DNA of 64,000 bases from assembly GCF_000698145.1 (NCBI RefSeq), contig NZ_BAXB01000006.1, positions 119,722 through 183,721 on the forward strand. The letters are read 5' to 3'. The position numbers and the translations under genes are program-made. The stretch's first letter is position 1; every line of letters begins with the position of its first letter. A model generated the notes under the pieces. That model searched no databases, was not told the origin of the DNA, and saw nothing but the letters and a program-made list of their open reading frames with translations. This stretch comes from Geomicrobium sp. JCM 19039. GTDB lineage: Bacteria > Bacillota > Bacilli > Bacillales > Marinococcaceae. Shown here in pieces: positions 36,249 through 46,019 of the stretch.

Positions 36249-36962
36249 TCACTCCCATTTGAACGTTTTTACAGATATCATTAAACAGATGCCGGTGAGT
36301 ACAAATAGAATAAGGAAGCTTACGGTATTGAACTCATTTATCGTAGCAATATCTGTCAGAATTGTAATGCCGTGAGTAAGCGGGAAGATTTGTGCCAACG
36401 TTTGCATGAATTCCGGTAGGATCGTAAGCGGGATCGTCGCTCCAGACAATAGAAACATTGGGAAGAATAGAGCGCTGCTAATTGCCCCTGTCGTCTTCTC
36501 TCGAGGAGATACGCTAGCAACGAGCATTCCAATGCTATGAATTGCAATCATAACGAATACATATCCCCCTAAAAATAGCCACAGCGAACCAACAATCTCA
36601 AGACCAAACCCTAGCCAAGCGACGAGAAAGACGAGCACCATCGAAAGAGTGCTTAAAGAGAAACAATGCAACACGTGAGCCGCGAGTAAGTGGGTTGGAC
36701 TAATCGGAGTCACTTTGTACCGTTTGAGCACTTTCTTCTCCCGGTAGGAAGAGAGCGACAGCGGTAAACTCATAATTCCCGTAGAAACGAGCCCAATCGT
36801 GGCAATTGCCGCAAATGCACGAATTAATTCCAGTTGGGTATCAGCAAACATCCCCATCAATCCCATGAGTCCAACTGGTAAAAGAATACCAAAAATAACA
36901 GACGACATTTCACGAACGGATAATTTCACTTCTGCCATATAAAGTAGCCGCAATGTTTTCAT
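36249..36962 (-). CDS. ABC-2 type transporter permease
   Basis: 237 residues with six predicted membrane helices; SYREKKVLKRYKVTPISPTHLLAAH is the typical ABC-2 coupling region and SGATIPLTILPEFMQTLAQIFPLTH the typical late loop. Its start overlaps the stop of the ATPase gene (ATGA-type). It forms an exporter with the ATPase, probably for a drug, antibiotic or lipid. Confidence 0.85.
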   Translation of the reverse strand: MKTLRLLYMAEVKLSVREMSSVIFGILLPVGLMGLMGMFADTQLELIRAFAAIATIGLVSTGIMSLPLSLSSYREKKVLKRYKVTPISPTHLLAAHVLHCFSLSTLSMVLVFLVAWLGFGLEIVGSLWLFLGGYVFVMIAIHSIGMLVASVSPREKTTGAISSALFFPMFLLSGATIPLTILPEFMQTLAQIFPLTHGITILTDIATINEFNTVSFLILFVLTGICLMISVKTFKWE

Positions 36963-37678
36963 CGTATACCCTCCTCGACGAGCTTTACAAACGCTTCATC
37001 CATATTTTCTGAATCGGTTCGGTGCACAACATCTGCAGCCGTGCCTCGAATGAGCTCTTTGCCACCCTTGATGACGAGAATTTCATCACATAACTTCTCC
37101 ACCTCATCCATGTAGTGAGAGGTGAGAAACAATGTAACGCCGGTCTGTTTCAGGCGAAGCAGTGTTTGCCAAATGTCCCTTCTCGCGACAGGATCGAGGC
37201 CCGTCGTTAACTCGTCGAGGAAAATCACCTTCGGACGGCCCATCATCGCAAGCAGAATGCAAAGCTTTTGCCGCTCCCCACCAGACAAGTCGGAAATGGT
37301 CGTTTTCAGTTTGTCACTCAATTCAAACTCGGCAACAGTTTTCTGCCAATCAATCGGGTTTTCATATAATGAGTGCGTAATCTCACAAATCTCTCGCACT
37401 TTCAGTCCACTTTGGAATGCACTTTCTTGAAATTGAACACCGACGTGCTGAAAGAGCGAACGCCGATTCGCGCGTGGATCGGTGCCCAAGATGCGGATTT
37501 CTCCGGCATCCGCTCGCTCTGTGCCGAGCATACAGTCAATCGTTGTCGATTTACCTGCTCCGTTTGAGCCAAGCAAACCAAAAATTGATCCCGCTCGTAC
37601 AGATAAATGAAGGTCTTGGACAGCGATCTTTTGACCAAATCGCTTTGTCAAGCCGCTCACTCGAATTACTTCTCCCAT
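36959..37678 (-). CDS. ABC exporter ATP-binding protein
   Basis: 239 residues: Walker A GSNGAGKST, signature LSGGERQKL, Walker B VIFLDELTTGLD and H-loop LTSHYMDE. The multidrug/antibiotic CcmA-type exporter class. The Glu of the Walker B is retained (LDEL). AAGGAGGAG lies before the ATG. First gene of the MerR-regulated unit. Confidence 0.87.
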   Translation of the reverse strand: MGEVIRVSGLTKRFGQKIAVQDLHLSVRAGSIFGLLGSNGAGKSTTIDCMLGTERADAGEIRILGTDPRANRRSLFQHVGVQFQESAFQSGLKVREICEITHSLYENPIDWQKTVAEFELSDKLKTTISDLSGGERQKLCILLAMMGRPKVIFLDELTTGLDPVARRDIWQTLLRLKQTGVTLFLTSHYMDEVEKLCDEILVIKGGKELIRGTAADVVHRTDSENMDEAFVKLVEEGIR

Positions 37679-37711
37679 TTGAACTCCTCCTTTTTTTAGT
37701 GGAACCTCCGT

Positions 37712-37742
37712 AGTCTATAGGCTCCTCTTAGGGGAGAGTCAA
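37712..37742 (-). promoter_or_regulatory. MerR-type promoter and operator for the ABC exporter
   Basis: On the reverse strand TTGACT (37742-37737) is followed, 19 bases later, by TAGACT (37717-37712); the over-long spacer contains the palindrome CTCCCCTAAGAGGAG (37722-37736), much like BmrR-type operators. TATAGA with a 17-base spacer is an alternative -10. Fits activation by the MerR protein of the same operon. Confidence 0.7.
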
Positions 37743-37850
37743 ATATGTTCAAATGTAAAATTAATGGAGTTGCTTAAAAAATGATAAGGGGGGATTTTTC
37801 ATTTTTAAGGAAAGGAAATGTAGAGGTGTTAAGTTACAAGCCAAACATAC

Positions 37851-37902
37851 AAAAAGTGAAAGGAGTTGTGTTGTAGAGAAACACGTCTACCTCTCACTTT
37901 TT
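37851..37902 (-). terminator. Terminator behind the DeoR regulator
   Basis: AAAAAGTGA and TCACTTTTT enclose a second stem (GTGTT/AACAC), directly after the DeoR gene stop on the reverse strand. Long but convincing. Confidence 0.65.
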
Positions 37903-37908
37903 AAAAAG

Positions 37909-38706
37909 CTATACCCTATGCACATATATTCCTGCAGATTGATACTGTTTAGCGATATCATCGTCTAGTTGCTGGTCGCTAATAATTGTATGGATTTTTT
38001 CTGTTGGTAGCCAATGGACAAGGGATTTGTGACCGAATTTGCTATGATCAGCTAAGACGAAAGTTTGTTCTGCTAGAGAGGCAATACGTTTTTTTGTTTG
38101 TGCTTGTAATTCATGACTTTCGCTTACCCCCCATTTGAGGTCGATGCCGCTGCAGGAGATAAAAAACTTATCAACGTGATAGTCATTAATGATTTTGTCT
38201 GAAGATATTCCGACTAGTGACATTGACTCTACACGTAGATATCCACCGGTTAAAATGACGGTAATATCTTTTTGATGTGCCAATTCAATCGATACAGAAA
38301 TTGAATTTGTAATTACGGTAAGTTGTTTATGATGTAAGTTTTTAGCCAGTTGTAAACAAGTTGTGCTCGCATCTAGAGCAATTATTTCCCCGTCATTAAT
38401 GAATGAGGCAGCCATTGCAGCTATCGCTTTCTTTTCTTTCATATTTTTTGATTGTCTGTCTAGTACTGGTAACTCAAAGCCTTCAGTCTTCTCTTTAGGT
38501 ATGGCGCCTCCATGAACACGAATAAGTAATTCATGTTTTTCTAAAAACTCTAAATCTCTACGAATTGTTTCCTCTGTTACGCCAAAATCACTACTAAGAG
38601 TTGAAACGCGTAATTTATCTTCTTCATCTAACCTTCTAACAATGCGCTGTTGACGCGGATTTAAGTGGGGCCCACGGCCAAATCGCTCACTCTTCGTATA
38701 CGTCAT
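37909..38706 (-). CDS. DeoR-family regulator of the rhamnose genes
   Basis: 265 residues: DeoR HTH (RQQRIVRRLDEEDKLRVSTLSSDFGVTEETIRRDL) over residues 18-52, then a sugar-phosphate sensor domain (DGEIIALDASTTCLQLA, VITNSISVSIEL, SGIDLKWGVSE). It is divergent from the rhamnose operon and ends with its own terminator, so it is almost certainly its regulator; the effector is probably rhamnulose-1-phosphate or rhamnulose. Such proteins in rhamnose clusters are usually repressors. Confidence 0.88.
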   Translation of the reverse strand: MTYTKSERFGRGPHLNPRQQRIVRRLDEEDKLRVSTLSSDFGVTEETIRRDLEFLEKHELLIRVHGGAIPKEKTEGFELPVLDRQSKNMKEKKAIAAMAASFINDGEIIALDASTTCLQLAKNLHHKQLTVITNSISVSIELAHQKDITVILTGGYLRVESMSLVGISSDKIINDYHVDKFFISCSGIDLKWGVSESHELQAQTKKRIASLAEQTFVLADHSKFGHKSLVHWLPTEKIHTIISDQQLDDDIAKQYQSAGIYVHRV

Positions 38707-38816
38707 GTTTACCTCACCTCGTCATCTCATAGCCATATTGTAGCGAAAAAAACGTTGAAAAACAATATTTTACAGAGGGATTCAAAATTAATAATCTGTG
38801 TATCAAAAAAATAATG

Positions 38817-38873
38817 TTGAAAATAAAGATTATATCACTTATAATTACGTCAATAGTTATGGAAGCGCATACA
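38817..38873 (+). promoter_or_regulatory. Rhamnose operon promoter with downstream cre site
   Basis: TTGAAA (38817-38822), a 17-base spacer and TATAAT (38840-38845) make a consensus sigma-A promoter. GTTGAAAA at 38815 recurs at 38754, a likely DeoR operator pair. Downstream, ATGGAAGCGCATACA (38859-38873) matches the cre consensus at every fixed position, so CcpA should block transcription when preferred sugars are present. Confidence 0.8.
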
Positions 38874-38890
38874 TGGAAGGTGGTTAATGA

Positions 38891-39237
38891 ATGAAGCGTT
38901 ATGCATTTCGCATGAAGATCAAAAAGGGCTTTGAAGAAGAGTACGTAAGGCGACATAAGGAAGTTTGGCGTGATGTAGAGAAAGCGACTGTTGAAGCTGG
39001 AATTCATAATTATTCAATTTTTAAAGATGGGCGAGAATTGTTTGCCTATTTGGAAAGCGAAGATTATGAGAAGGCAGCAAAGACTTTAGCTGCCCACCAA
39101 GTGCAACTCGCTGGGAAGCTTACATGGCAGAGATCATGGAATCAGGTCGTGCTAATGAAAGCGGGGAAGATACTCGTTTGTTAAAAGAAGTATTTCATCT
39201 TAACGAAACTATGATAGGAGGATGTGCAAATGCGTAA
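38891..39237 (+). CDS. rhaM: L-rhamnose mutarotase (frame broken once)
   Basis: Begins MKRYAFRMKIKKGFEEEYVRRHKEVW, the RhaM signature, and interconverts the alpha and beta anomers of L-rhamnose. Read straight it ends at 39184, but after AAHQVQ the expected family tail RWEAYMAEIMESG...LLKEVFHLN is found one frame over from about 39105; one base is missing. The repaired frame runs to a TAA at 39235-39237 that overlaps the next start, so the last residues are uncertain. First gene of the rhamnose operon; AAGGTGG precedes the ATG. Confidence 0.85.
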
Positions 39238-40218
39238 ATTTTCTTGGATAGGAACCGGTATTTTAATGATGAGCACTGTGGTCGCGCTAGCAGCTTGTGA
39301 TGCTGGAGGGGAAGAAGAATCGGTAACAGATGATACAGAAAACAGTGGAGAAGATGCCGCTATAGATGGAGACGGTGGGCAAATCGGGATGACTGTTCTT
39401 GATTTAGGCAACCCGTTTTTCGTTGAACTGACGGAAAACGTCTCGGAGCTTGCTGAAGAACAAGGCTATGATGTAAACATCAATGACCCACGTGATGATG
39501 TAAATGAACAGATGAACGCCATTGATAATTTCGTTGCGCAAGGTGTAGACGCAATTATTGTTACTGCAACCGATCAAAATGCAATTAACGAAGCCATCTT
39601 ACCGGCAGTTGATGCAGGTATTCCTGTTATAGCACATACCACAAAACTAGAAAATGCCGATGTGTGGGTAGGTGCTGACGAATATTCTATGGGTATGGCT
39701 CTTGGAACACAAGCGGAGAGTGGATTGAAGAGGTTCACAACGGTGAAGGTGATGTAGGAATTATCAACTTTGATCAGATTGAGCAAGTCATTCAACGAAA
39801 AGAAGGCATTATTGATGGCATTCATGAACTTTCTCCAGCCGTAGAGATTGTCGGTGATCAGCAAGCGGGTGATCCGAATGCTGCTTACCAAGTTTCCGAA
39901 GGCTTCATGCAAGCAAACCCCGATTTAATCGGAATATTTAGTTTTAATGATGCGGGAGCACTAGGCGCACAAAATGCTGCCCTATCCGCAGGTAAGGATG
40001 GAGAAACATTTGCAGTAGGGGGTATTGATGCAGTACCAGAGGCGATTAGCGCTATTCGTGAGGATGATATTTTCAAGTTTACTGTAGATCAGCAACCCCG
40101 AGTGACTGCAGAAACAATTATCGATGTGCTTTTCAATATTATGAATGACGAGGATTATGAATACGAAAATGAAATTGAAGTAATGCCAGTTAACGCTTCA
40201 AATATTGAAGATTACTAA
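39230..40218 (+). CDS. rhaS: Rhamnose ABC transporter substrate-binding lipoprotein (frame broken once)
   Basis: About 329 residues: signal peptide with lipobox (VALAAC, Cys 23), a short acidic linker, then a periplasmic-binding fold of the ribose/xylose class (GMTVLDLGNPFFVEL, NDPRDDVNEQMNAIDNFVAQGVDAIIV, FSFNDAGALGAQNA). Near 39717 QAG continues EWIEEVHNGEGDVGIINFD one frame over; a G of GGG is missing. Sits between the mutarotase and the ATPase, so L-rhamnose is the likely ligand. AGGAGG precedes the ATG at 39230. Confidence 0.85.
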
Positions 40219-40232
40219 GAAAAGGTGAGAAT

Positions 40233-41741
40233 GTGGATACAAAGGCGATTCTCCAAGCTGAAAATATAACGAAGCGGTACCCTGGGACAGTCGCACTTAA
40301 CGACGTAATGATTGAAATTATGCCGGGTGAAGTTCACACGATCGTTGGAGAGAATGGGGCAGGCAAATCAACTTTAATGAAGGTTCTTGCTGCAGCCGTT
40401 ACTCCTGATGAAGGCACGATTAAATTTGAGGGTGAAAATGTTTGTTTTCAATCGCCGAAAGAAGCCGCTGATAAGGGAATTGGCATTATATATCAAGAGT
40501 TCAATCTTTTCCCGGAGATGACGGTGGAAGAAAATATCATGATTGGCAATGAGAAACGAAAAGGTGTATTTGTGAAAAAGCGAGAGAACATAAAGCGTGT
40601 TAAAGATGTGCTTAAGCGGTTGAACGTAAGCATATCGACGAACACATATGTTAAACATCTAGGGATTGCTCAGCAGCAACTTGTTGAAATTGCCAAATCT
40701 ATTTCCAAAAAAGTGAAAGTGCTTATTATGGATGAGCCAACAGCGGCTTTGACGCAAGAAGAAATCGGTAATTTGTTTAATATGATAAACACACTCAAAG
40801 CAAATGGAGTCGCAGTAATTTACATTTCCCACAAATTTGATGAGATCTTTGCAATTTCAGATCGTGTGACCGTACTAAGGGATGGGGAATACATTGCAAC
40901 GAAGCGAATTGAAGAACTCAATCATGATCGTCTCGTACAACTGATGGTCGGTCGTCAATTGAACATCGTGGGTCGCAGTGGAAGTGCTCGAGGTAACATT
41001 GCTCTCAATGTCCACAACCTTTCTTCTGAAGGGAAAATCAAGCAAATAAATTTCACTTTGCACAAGGGTGAGGTTCTTGGTGTGGCCGGGCTGATGGGAT
41101 CTGGTCGCACTGAGCTTGCGAAAACACTCTATGGCCTTTACCCAATGGATTCTGGAACAGTTGAAATCAATGGGAAGACGATCAAGCAAATCAAATCACC
41201 GCTTCAAGCATTGAAGCTCGGCATAGGTTTAATTCCAGAAGATCGAAAAAAAGAAGGTCTAGTGTTAGAAGGTAGCTGTGAAACAAACATTAGTTTGCCA
41301 TCATTGAAAAAGTTTGTTAGAGCTGGATTTATTAAAGGCCGACAAGAAAAAGAAATTATCTTGCACTATAAGCACCAACTCGCCATTAAGTACCAGACCC
41401 ATCAATTAGCAAAACAGCTGAGTGGGGGAAATCAGCAAAAGTTAGTTATCGCTAAAATGCTTGCGACGGATGTTGATGTTTTAATATTTGACGAGCCTAC
41501 ACGAGGGGTGGACATCGGTGCAAAGCAAGAAATTTATAAGTTAATGGATGAACTATTGCAGCAAGGAAAAGCAATTATTATGATCTCTTCTGAAATGGAG
41601 GAAGTAATGAATTTGTCGCATCGAATTGCTGTTATGAAAGAAGGGGAACTCATGGATATCCTCCCACAGCAAGAAGCGACCCAAGAAAAAATCATGCAAA
41701 TTGCAACCGGGGTGAAACAAGAGTTGGGGGGCTTGTCATGA
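40233..41741 (+). CDS. rhaT: Rhamnose ABC transporter ATP-binding protein, duplicated domain
   Basis: 502 residues with two ATPase halves, as in RbsA/XylG: first Walker A GENGAGKST and Walker B VLIMDEPTAALT; second half with the degenerate P-loop GLMGSGRTEL, LSGGNQQKLVIAKML and VLIFDEPTRGVD. Powers sugar import with the permease that follows. GTG start with AAAGGTGAG upstream; an overlapping ATG is out of frame. Overlaps the permease start by four bases. Confidence 0.88.
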   Translation: MDTKAILQAENITKRYPGTVALNDVMIEIMPGEVHTIVGENGAGKSTLMKVLAAAVTPDEGTIKFEGENVCFQSPKEAADKGIGIIYQEFNLFPEMTVEENIMIGNEKRKGVFVKKRENIKRVKDVLKRLNVSISTNTYVKHLGIAQQQLVEIAKSISKKVKVLIMDEPTAALTQEEIGNLFNMINTLKANGVAVIYISHKFDEIFAISDRVTVLRDGEYIATKRIEELNHDRLVQLMVGRQLNIVGRSGSARGNIALNVHNLSSEGKIKQINFTLHKGEVLGVAGLMGSGRTELAKTLYGLYPMDSGTVEINGKTIKQIKSPLQALKLGIGLIPEDRKKEGLVLEGSCETNISLPSLKKFVRAGFIKGRQEKEIILHYKHQLAIKYQTHQLAKQLSGGNQQKLVIAKMLATDVDVLIFDEPTRGVDIGAKQEIYKLMDELLQQGKAIIMISSEMEEVMNLSHRIAVMKEGELMDILPQQEATQEKIMQIATGVKQELGGLS

Positions 41742-42703
41742 GCACGTCGTTATCAACCAAATCAAAACGCTCATTTCAAATTACACATGAATTAATTTTG
41801 CTGTTTGTATTAATTGCATTAGTTATATTTTTTGCGTCGATGTCGGACAACTTTTTGACTACAGGTAATTTCATTAATATTATACGTCAAACGGCAATGT
41901 TAGGTATTATAGCAGCGGGAATGACAATGGTATTACTTATCGGTGGTATTGACCTTTCGGTCGCTTCAAATGTGGCATTGACAAGTGTGGTGACGGGAAC
42001 GTTATTGTCCACTGGGGTTGACCCAGTACTAGCAGTTTTGGCAGGCGTTGCCACCGGAGTAGCTGTAGGCACAGTAAACGGTCTCATTGTGACGAAAATT
42101 GGAATTCCAGCACTTATCACAACGCTTGGAATGATGACGATTGTACGTGGTATTGGGTTTGTTATCACTGATGGTTACCCGGTATTTGGGTTTCCAGAGT
42201 CAATCCGGTGGTTCGGAACCGGCTATTTATTCGGAATTCCAGTTCCAGCCATCATCATGGTTATCGTGTTCATAATTGTTTGGATTTTATTGTATAAGAC
42301 TTATCTCGGTCGCTACATTTATGCGCTTGGAGGTAATCAAGAAGCGGCGCGTTTATCTGGTGTAAATACGCAACGAATGCAACTGCTCGTTTATATGACA
42401 TCCGGTTTCTTATGTTCTATTGCTGGAATGATTCTACTAGGCAGATTAAATTCTGGTCAGCCCAACGCATTGCAGGCATTTGAGCTTGAAGTAGTAACTG
42501 CAGTTGTCCTTGGGGGAGTTAGCATCTTCGGAGGACAAGGAAAACTGCTAGGTGTCGTACTAGGTGTCATGATCATGGGAGTACTTGCGAATGGACTCGT
42601 GATTTTGAATGTCGGGGAATTTTATCAAATGATCATTACGGGACTCGTCCTATTAATTGCAGTAGGTATGGACAGAATTTATAACCGTAAAAAACAATCA
42701 TAA
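41738..42703 (+). CDS. Rhamnose ABC transporter permease
   Basis: 321 residues, eight to ten membrane helices, with the BPD_transp_2 signatures MVLLIGGIDLSVAS, ALGGNQEAARLSGVNTQRM and VLGGVSIFGGQG of RbsC/RhaP/RhaQ proteins. In Gram-negative rhamnose transporters two permeases (RhaP, RhaQ) occur; here there is only one, presumably a homodimer. Confidence 0.87.
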   Translation: MSTSLSTKSKRSFQITHELILLFVLIALVIFFASMSDNFLTTGNFINIIRQTAMLGIIAAGMTMVLLIGGIDLSVASNVALTSVVTGTLLSTGVDPVLAVLAGVATGVAVGTVNGLIVTKIGIPALITTLGMMTIVRGIGFVITDGYPVFGFPESIRWFGTGYLFGIPVPAIIMVIVFIIVWILLYKTYLGRYIYALGGNQEAARLSGVNTQRMQLLVYMTSGFLCSIAGMILLGRLNSGQPNALQAFELEVVTAVVLGGVSIFGGQGKLLGVVLGVMIMGVLANGLVILNVGEFYQMIITGLVLLIAVGMDRIYNRKKQS

Positions 42704-42718
42704 CGTGGAGGAACCCTC

Positions 42719-44780
42719 ATGGTTAATCATTTATGGAAGAACTCAACGAATGTAAAAGGCGAACTCGATGCTCTCGTCTACCGATCCAACTTATTAGGGT
42801 TTGATCGTTCTGTTTGCAATTATGGTGGCGGGAACACTTCAGTAAAAACAAAAGAATTGGATTTTAATGGGAAAGAAGTTGACGTCATCTGGGTAAAGGG
42901 AAGTGGAGCGGACCTCGCTGATGCACAGCAAAAGCATTTCACGGCATTGCGTATGCAAGATATCACCCTTTTGAAAGAAAGAGAGACGATGTCGGATGAG
43001 CAGATGGTTAATTATTTGACAAACTGCAAAATGGACCACTCTCACCCCCGCTTTTCAATAGAAACGTTGTTGCACGCATTTCTACCATTTAAACATGTCG
43101 ATCACACGCACCCTGACAGCATCATTAGTATCTGTTGCGCGGATAATGGAGAAGAAGTGGCTACCGAACTGTTTGGTGATCGTTACGTATGGGTTCCCTA
43201 CATTCGTCCCGGCTTTGATCTGTCAAAAATGATTTGGGAGAAAGTTGCCGCTAACCGAAATGCTGAATTTGTGCTTATGGAAAAACACGGACTTGTCACA
43301 TGGGGAGAATCAGCTAAAGAATGCTATGATCAAACGATCGCTGTAATTCAGAAAGCAGAAATTTTTTTGGAAAGGGAAACGTCATCCCACCCTTTTGGAG
43401 ATGTAGTCGTAAATTCGATCAGTGATGATGAGCGAAACGAGATGCTCCAAGCCATTTTGCCAGTGGTAAGAGGCTGCGTTAAAGAGAATAAGAGGAATCT
43501 GATTGTGACCCATGATGAGAGTGAAGAGGTCCTTGACTTCGTTAATCGAGAAAGAGCACCTCTACTTTCGCAAATCGGGGCTGCTTGCCTGATCACCTTG
43601 TCCATACAAAGAGGACACCATTGTTTGTCAAATGGAATCCTTCAACAGAAACGTTGTCGGAATTAGAAGTAGCAATTAGAGAAGGTATTGCCCAGTTTCA
43701 ATCTTCTTATATCGAATATTTCGAACGGAATAAAAGCGAAGAAGATGTTTTGCGCGAAACGTCTCCTCGTGTCATTTTAATTCAAGGTATTGGGATGATT
43801 AATACAGGAAAAGATCTGAAATCAGCTCGAATAAGTCGTGATTTATACCATCGTGCCATCAGAGTGATGACTGGATCAGAAGGGATTGGGACCTTCAGTT
43901 CTTTAACGGAAGAAGAAGCGTACCTTATCGAGTATTGGCCGCTAGAATTGTATAAGCTGTCACTTTCACCACCGGAGGGGGATTTTTCTCGGAAAGTCGC
44001 ATTTGTGACCGGGGGCGCAGGGGGATTGGTCGTGCCACGTGTGAGCGTTTACTGAATGAAGGGGCTCATGTTGTCGTTGCTGATATAAATAGAGAAGGTG
44101 CAGACGAAGTTGTTAATGAGCTCGAAGAGAAATTCGGAATAGGCCGACTGATTGCCTCAACAGTGGATGTAAAAAGTCACGAACAAATCCGATCAGCATT
44201 TAAAGAAGCTGTTCTGACTTACGGTGGCGTTGATATTGTTGTTAACAATGCAGGTCTTGCAACATCCAACACCATTGAAGATACAACGGAGGAAGAATGG
44301 GATTTGAATATGGATATTTTAGCAAAAGGATATTTTCTCGTCGCAAAAGAAGCATTTCAACTTCTTAAAAAGCAAGGCATTGGTGGGCAAATGGTTTTTG
44401 TAGCATCTAAAAACGCCATCTATGCAGGAAAAAACGTCACCGCATATAGCAGCGCAAAAGCGGCAGAAGCTCATTTGGCAAGATGTATGGCTGTTGAAGG
44501 AGGTGAGTATGGCATTCGCGTAAATACTGTCTTACCGGATGCTGTGCTGCAGGGATCGGCAATTTGGGACTCGAAATGGCGGGAAGAACGTGCCGCGAAC
44601 TATGGTATTGAGGCTGATCAATTGGAAGAACATTATCGAAATCGAACCATATTAAAAGTGAATGTGACGCCTCGTGATATAGCGAACACCATTGCCTTTC
44701 TCGTTTCTTCGAATTCAGCTAAGACGACCGGTTGCATGGTGACTGTCGATGGGGGAGTTCCGGCATCATTCACACGTTAA
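42719..44780 (+). CDS. rhaE: Bifunctional rhamnulose-1-phosphate aldolase/lactaldehyde dehydrogenase (frame broken twice)
   Basis: About 687 residues, the usual length of the RhaE/RhaEW fusion (YuxG in Bacillus subtilis). The first half is a class II aldolase (NYGGGNTSVK, zinc-binding HTHPD, EKHGLVTWG) that splits rhamnulose-1-phosphate into dihydroxyacetone phosphate and lactaldehyde. The second half is an SDR domain (VAFVTGGAGGIGRA, NNAG, YSSAK) that converts lactaldehyde to lactate. Breaks: near 43590 (GAAC to PDHLVHTKRTP; one C missing) and near 44027 (GGAGG to IGRATCERLL; one G of a G run missing). GGAGG precedes the ATG. Confidence 0.9.
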
Positions 44781-44796
44781 TGAGGAGGGAATTGTC

Positions 44797-46019
44797 TTGA
44801 ATAGTGACGAAGCATATCAGGTATTTGTGAAACAACAAGAAGATCGAGGCATTGATATTGACGCGGTAAAGGAAAAGTTAAAGTCATTTGTAATTGAAAC
44901 ACCTTCGTGGGGATATGGAGATGCTGGCACACGTTTCAAAGTGTTCCAGTACGAAGGTTCACCTCGAAACATTTATGAGAAGTTAGAAGATGCTGCACAA
45001 GTGCAGAAACATACTGGCATATGTCCGAAGGTTGCACTTCATATTCCTTGGGACCATGTGGACGACTACTCAGAATTGAAGAGGTACAGTGAAGGCTTAG
45101 GTTTAGAAATTGGAGCCATCAACCCGAATTTGTTTCAAGATGAAGATTATAAATACGGAAGCTTGACTCACAACAGTGAGAGTATCCGAAAAAAGGCGAT
45201 TGAACACCTCTTGGAATGTGTCGATATTGCAAAGCAACTCGGTTCATCTGAAGTTAGCCTTTGGTTAGCCGATGGCTCAAATTATCCCGGTCAGTCAAAT
45301 ATTAGAGCAAGAAAGAAATGGCTGCAATCTTCCTTGGAAAAAGTGTATCAACATTTGAATAATGATATGCGCTTACTCATAGAGTATAAGCACTTTGAAC
45401 CTTCGTTTTATCATACTGACCTTGCTGATTGGGGGATGGCTTTTCAGTTGTCCCAAAACCTTGGGGAGAAAGCTGAAGTGCTCGTTGATCTCGGTCATCA
45501 CCCTCAAGGCGTAAATGTTGAGCAAATTGTTGCTTACTTACTAGATGAGAAGAAGCTTGGAGGTTTTCATTTTAATAATCGTAAATATGCAGATGACGAC
45601 CTCATGGCCGGGAGCATAAACCCGTATGAATTATTTCTTATTCTATATCAAATTGTCGATAGCTATTTTGATGACGATGAAGGTGTCCGCCATACAGCCA
45701 AACACATATCATATATGATTGATCAGTGTCACTATTTGGAGTCTAAGACGCGGGCGATGCTACAGTCTGTCATAAATATTCAAGTTCAGTATGCAAAGGC
45801 GCTACTCGTTGATGTGGATCGTGTGCATCATTACCAGAGAAACAATGATATTCTTGGCGCAGAATATGAAGTACGCAGGCATTTGAGGTAGATGTTCATC
45901 CACTGCTTCGCGTCGTTCGTGAAGAGATGGGAGCTTCTGCTGAACCTATTCAGGCTTATTTAGACAGTGGTTATGAAGAGAAGATTCAACATCGCGGGAG
46001 AGGCGGCGCTGGCTGGTGA
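44797..46019 (+). CDS. rhaI: L-rhamnose isomerase, Pseudomonas/Bacillus type (frame broken once)
   Basis: About 407 residues, a TIM barrel converting L-rhamnose to L-rhamnulose. Motifs: [17 protein letters not shown] near the N-terminus, [33 protein letters not shown] and [15 protein letters not shown], containing the metal-binding Glu, Asp and His residues. TTG start at 44797 with GGAGGGA seven bases upstream. The frame slips near 45878: EYEVRR continues [18 protein letters not shown] and ends GGAGW at 46019; a G is missing. Its stop overlaps the kinase start (GTGA). Confidence 0.9.
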
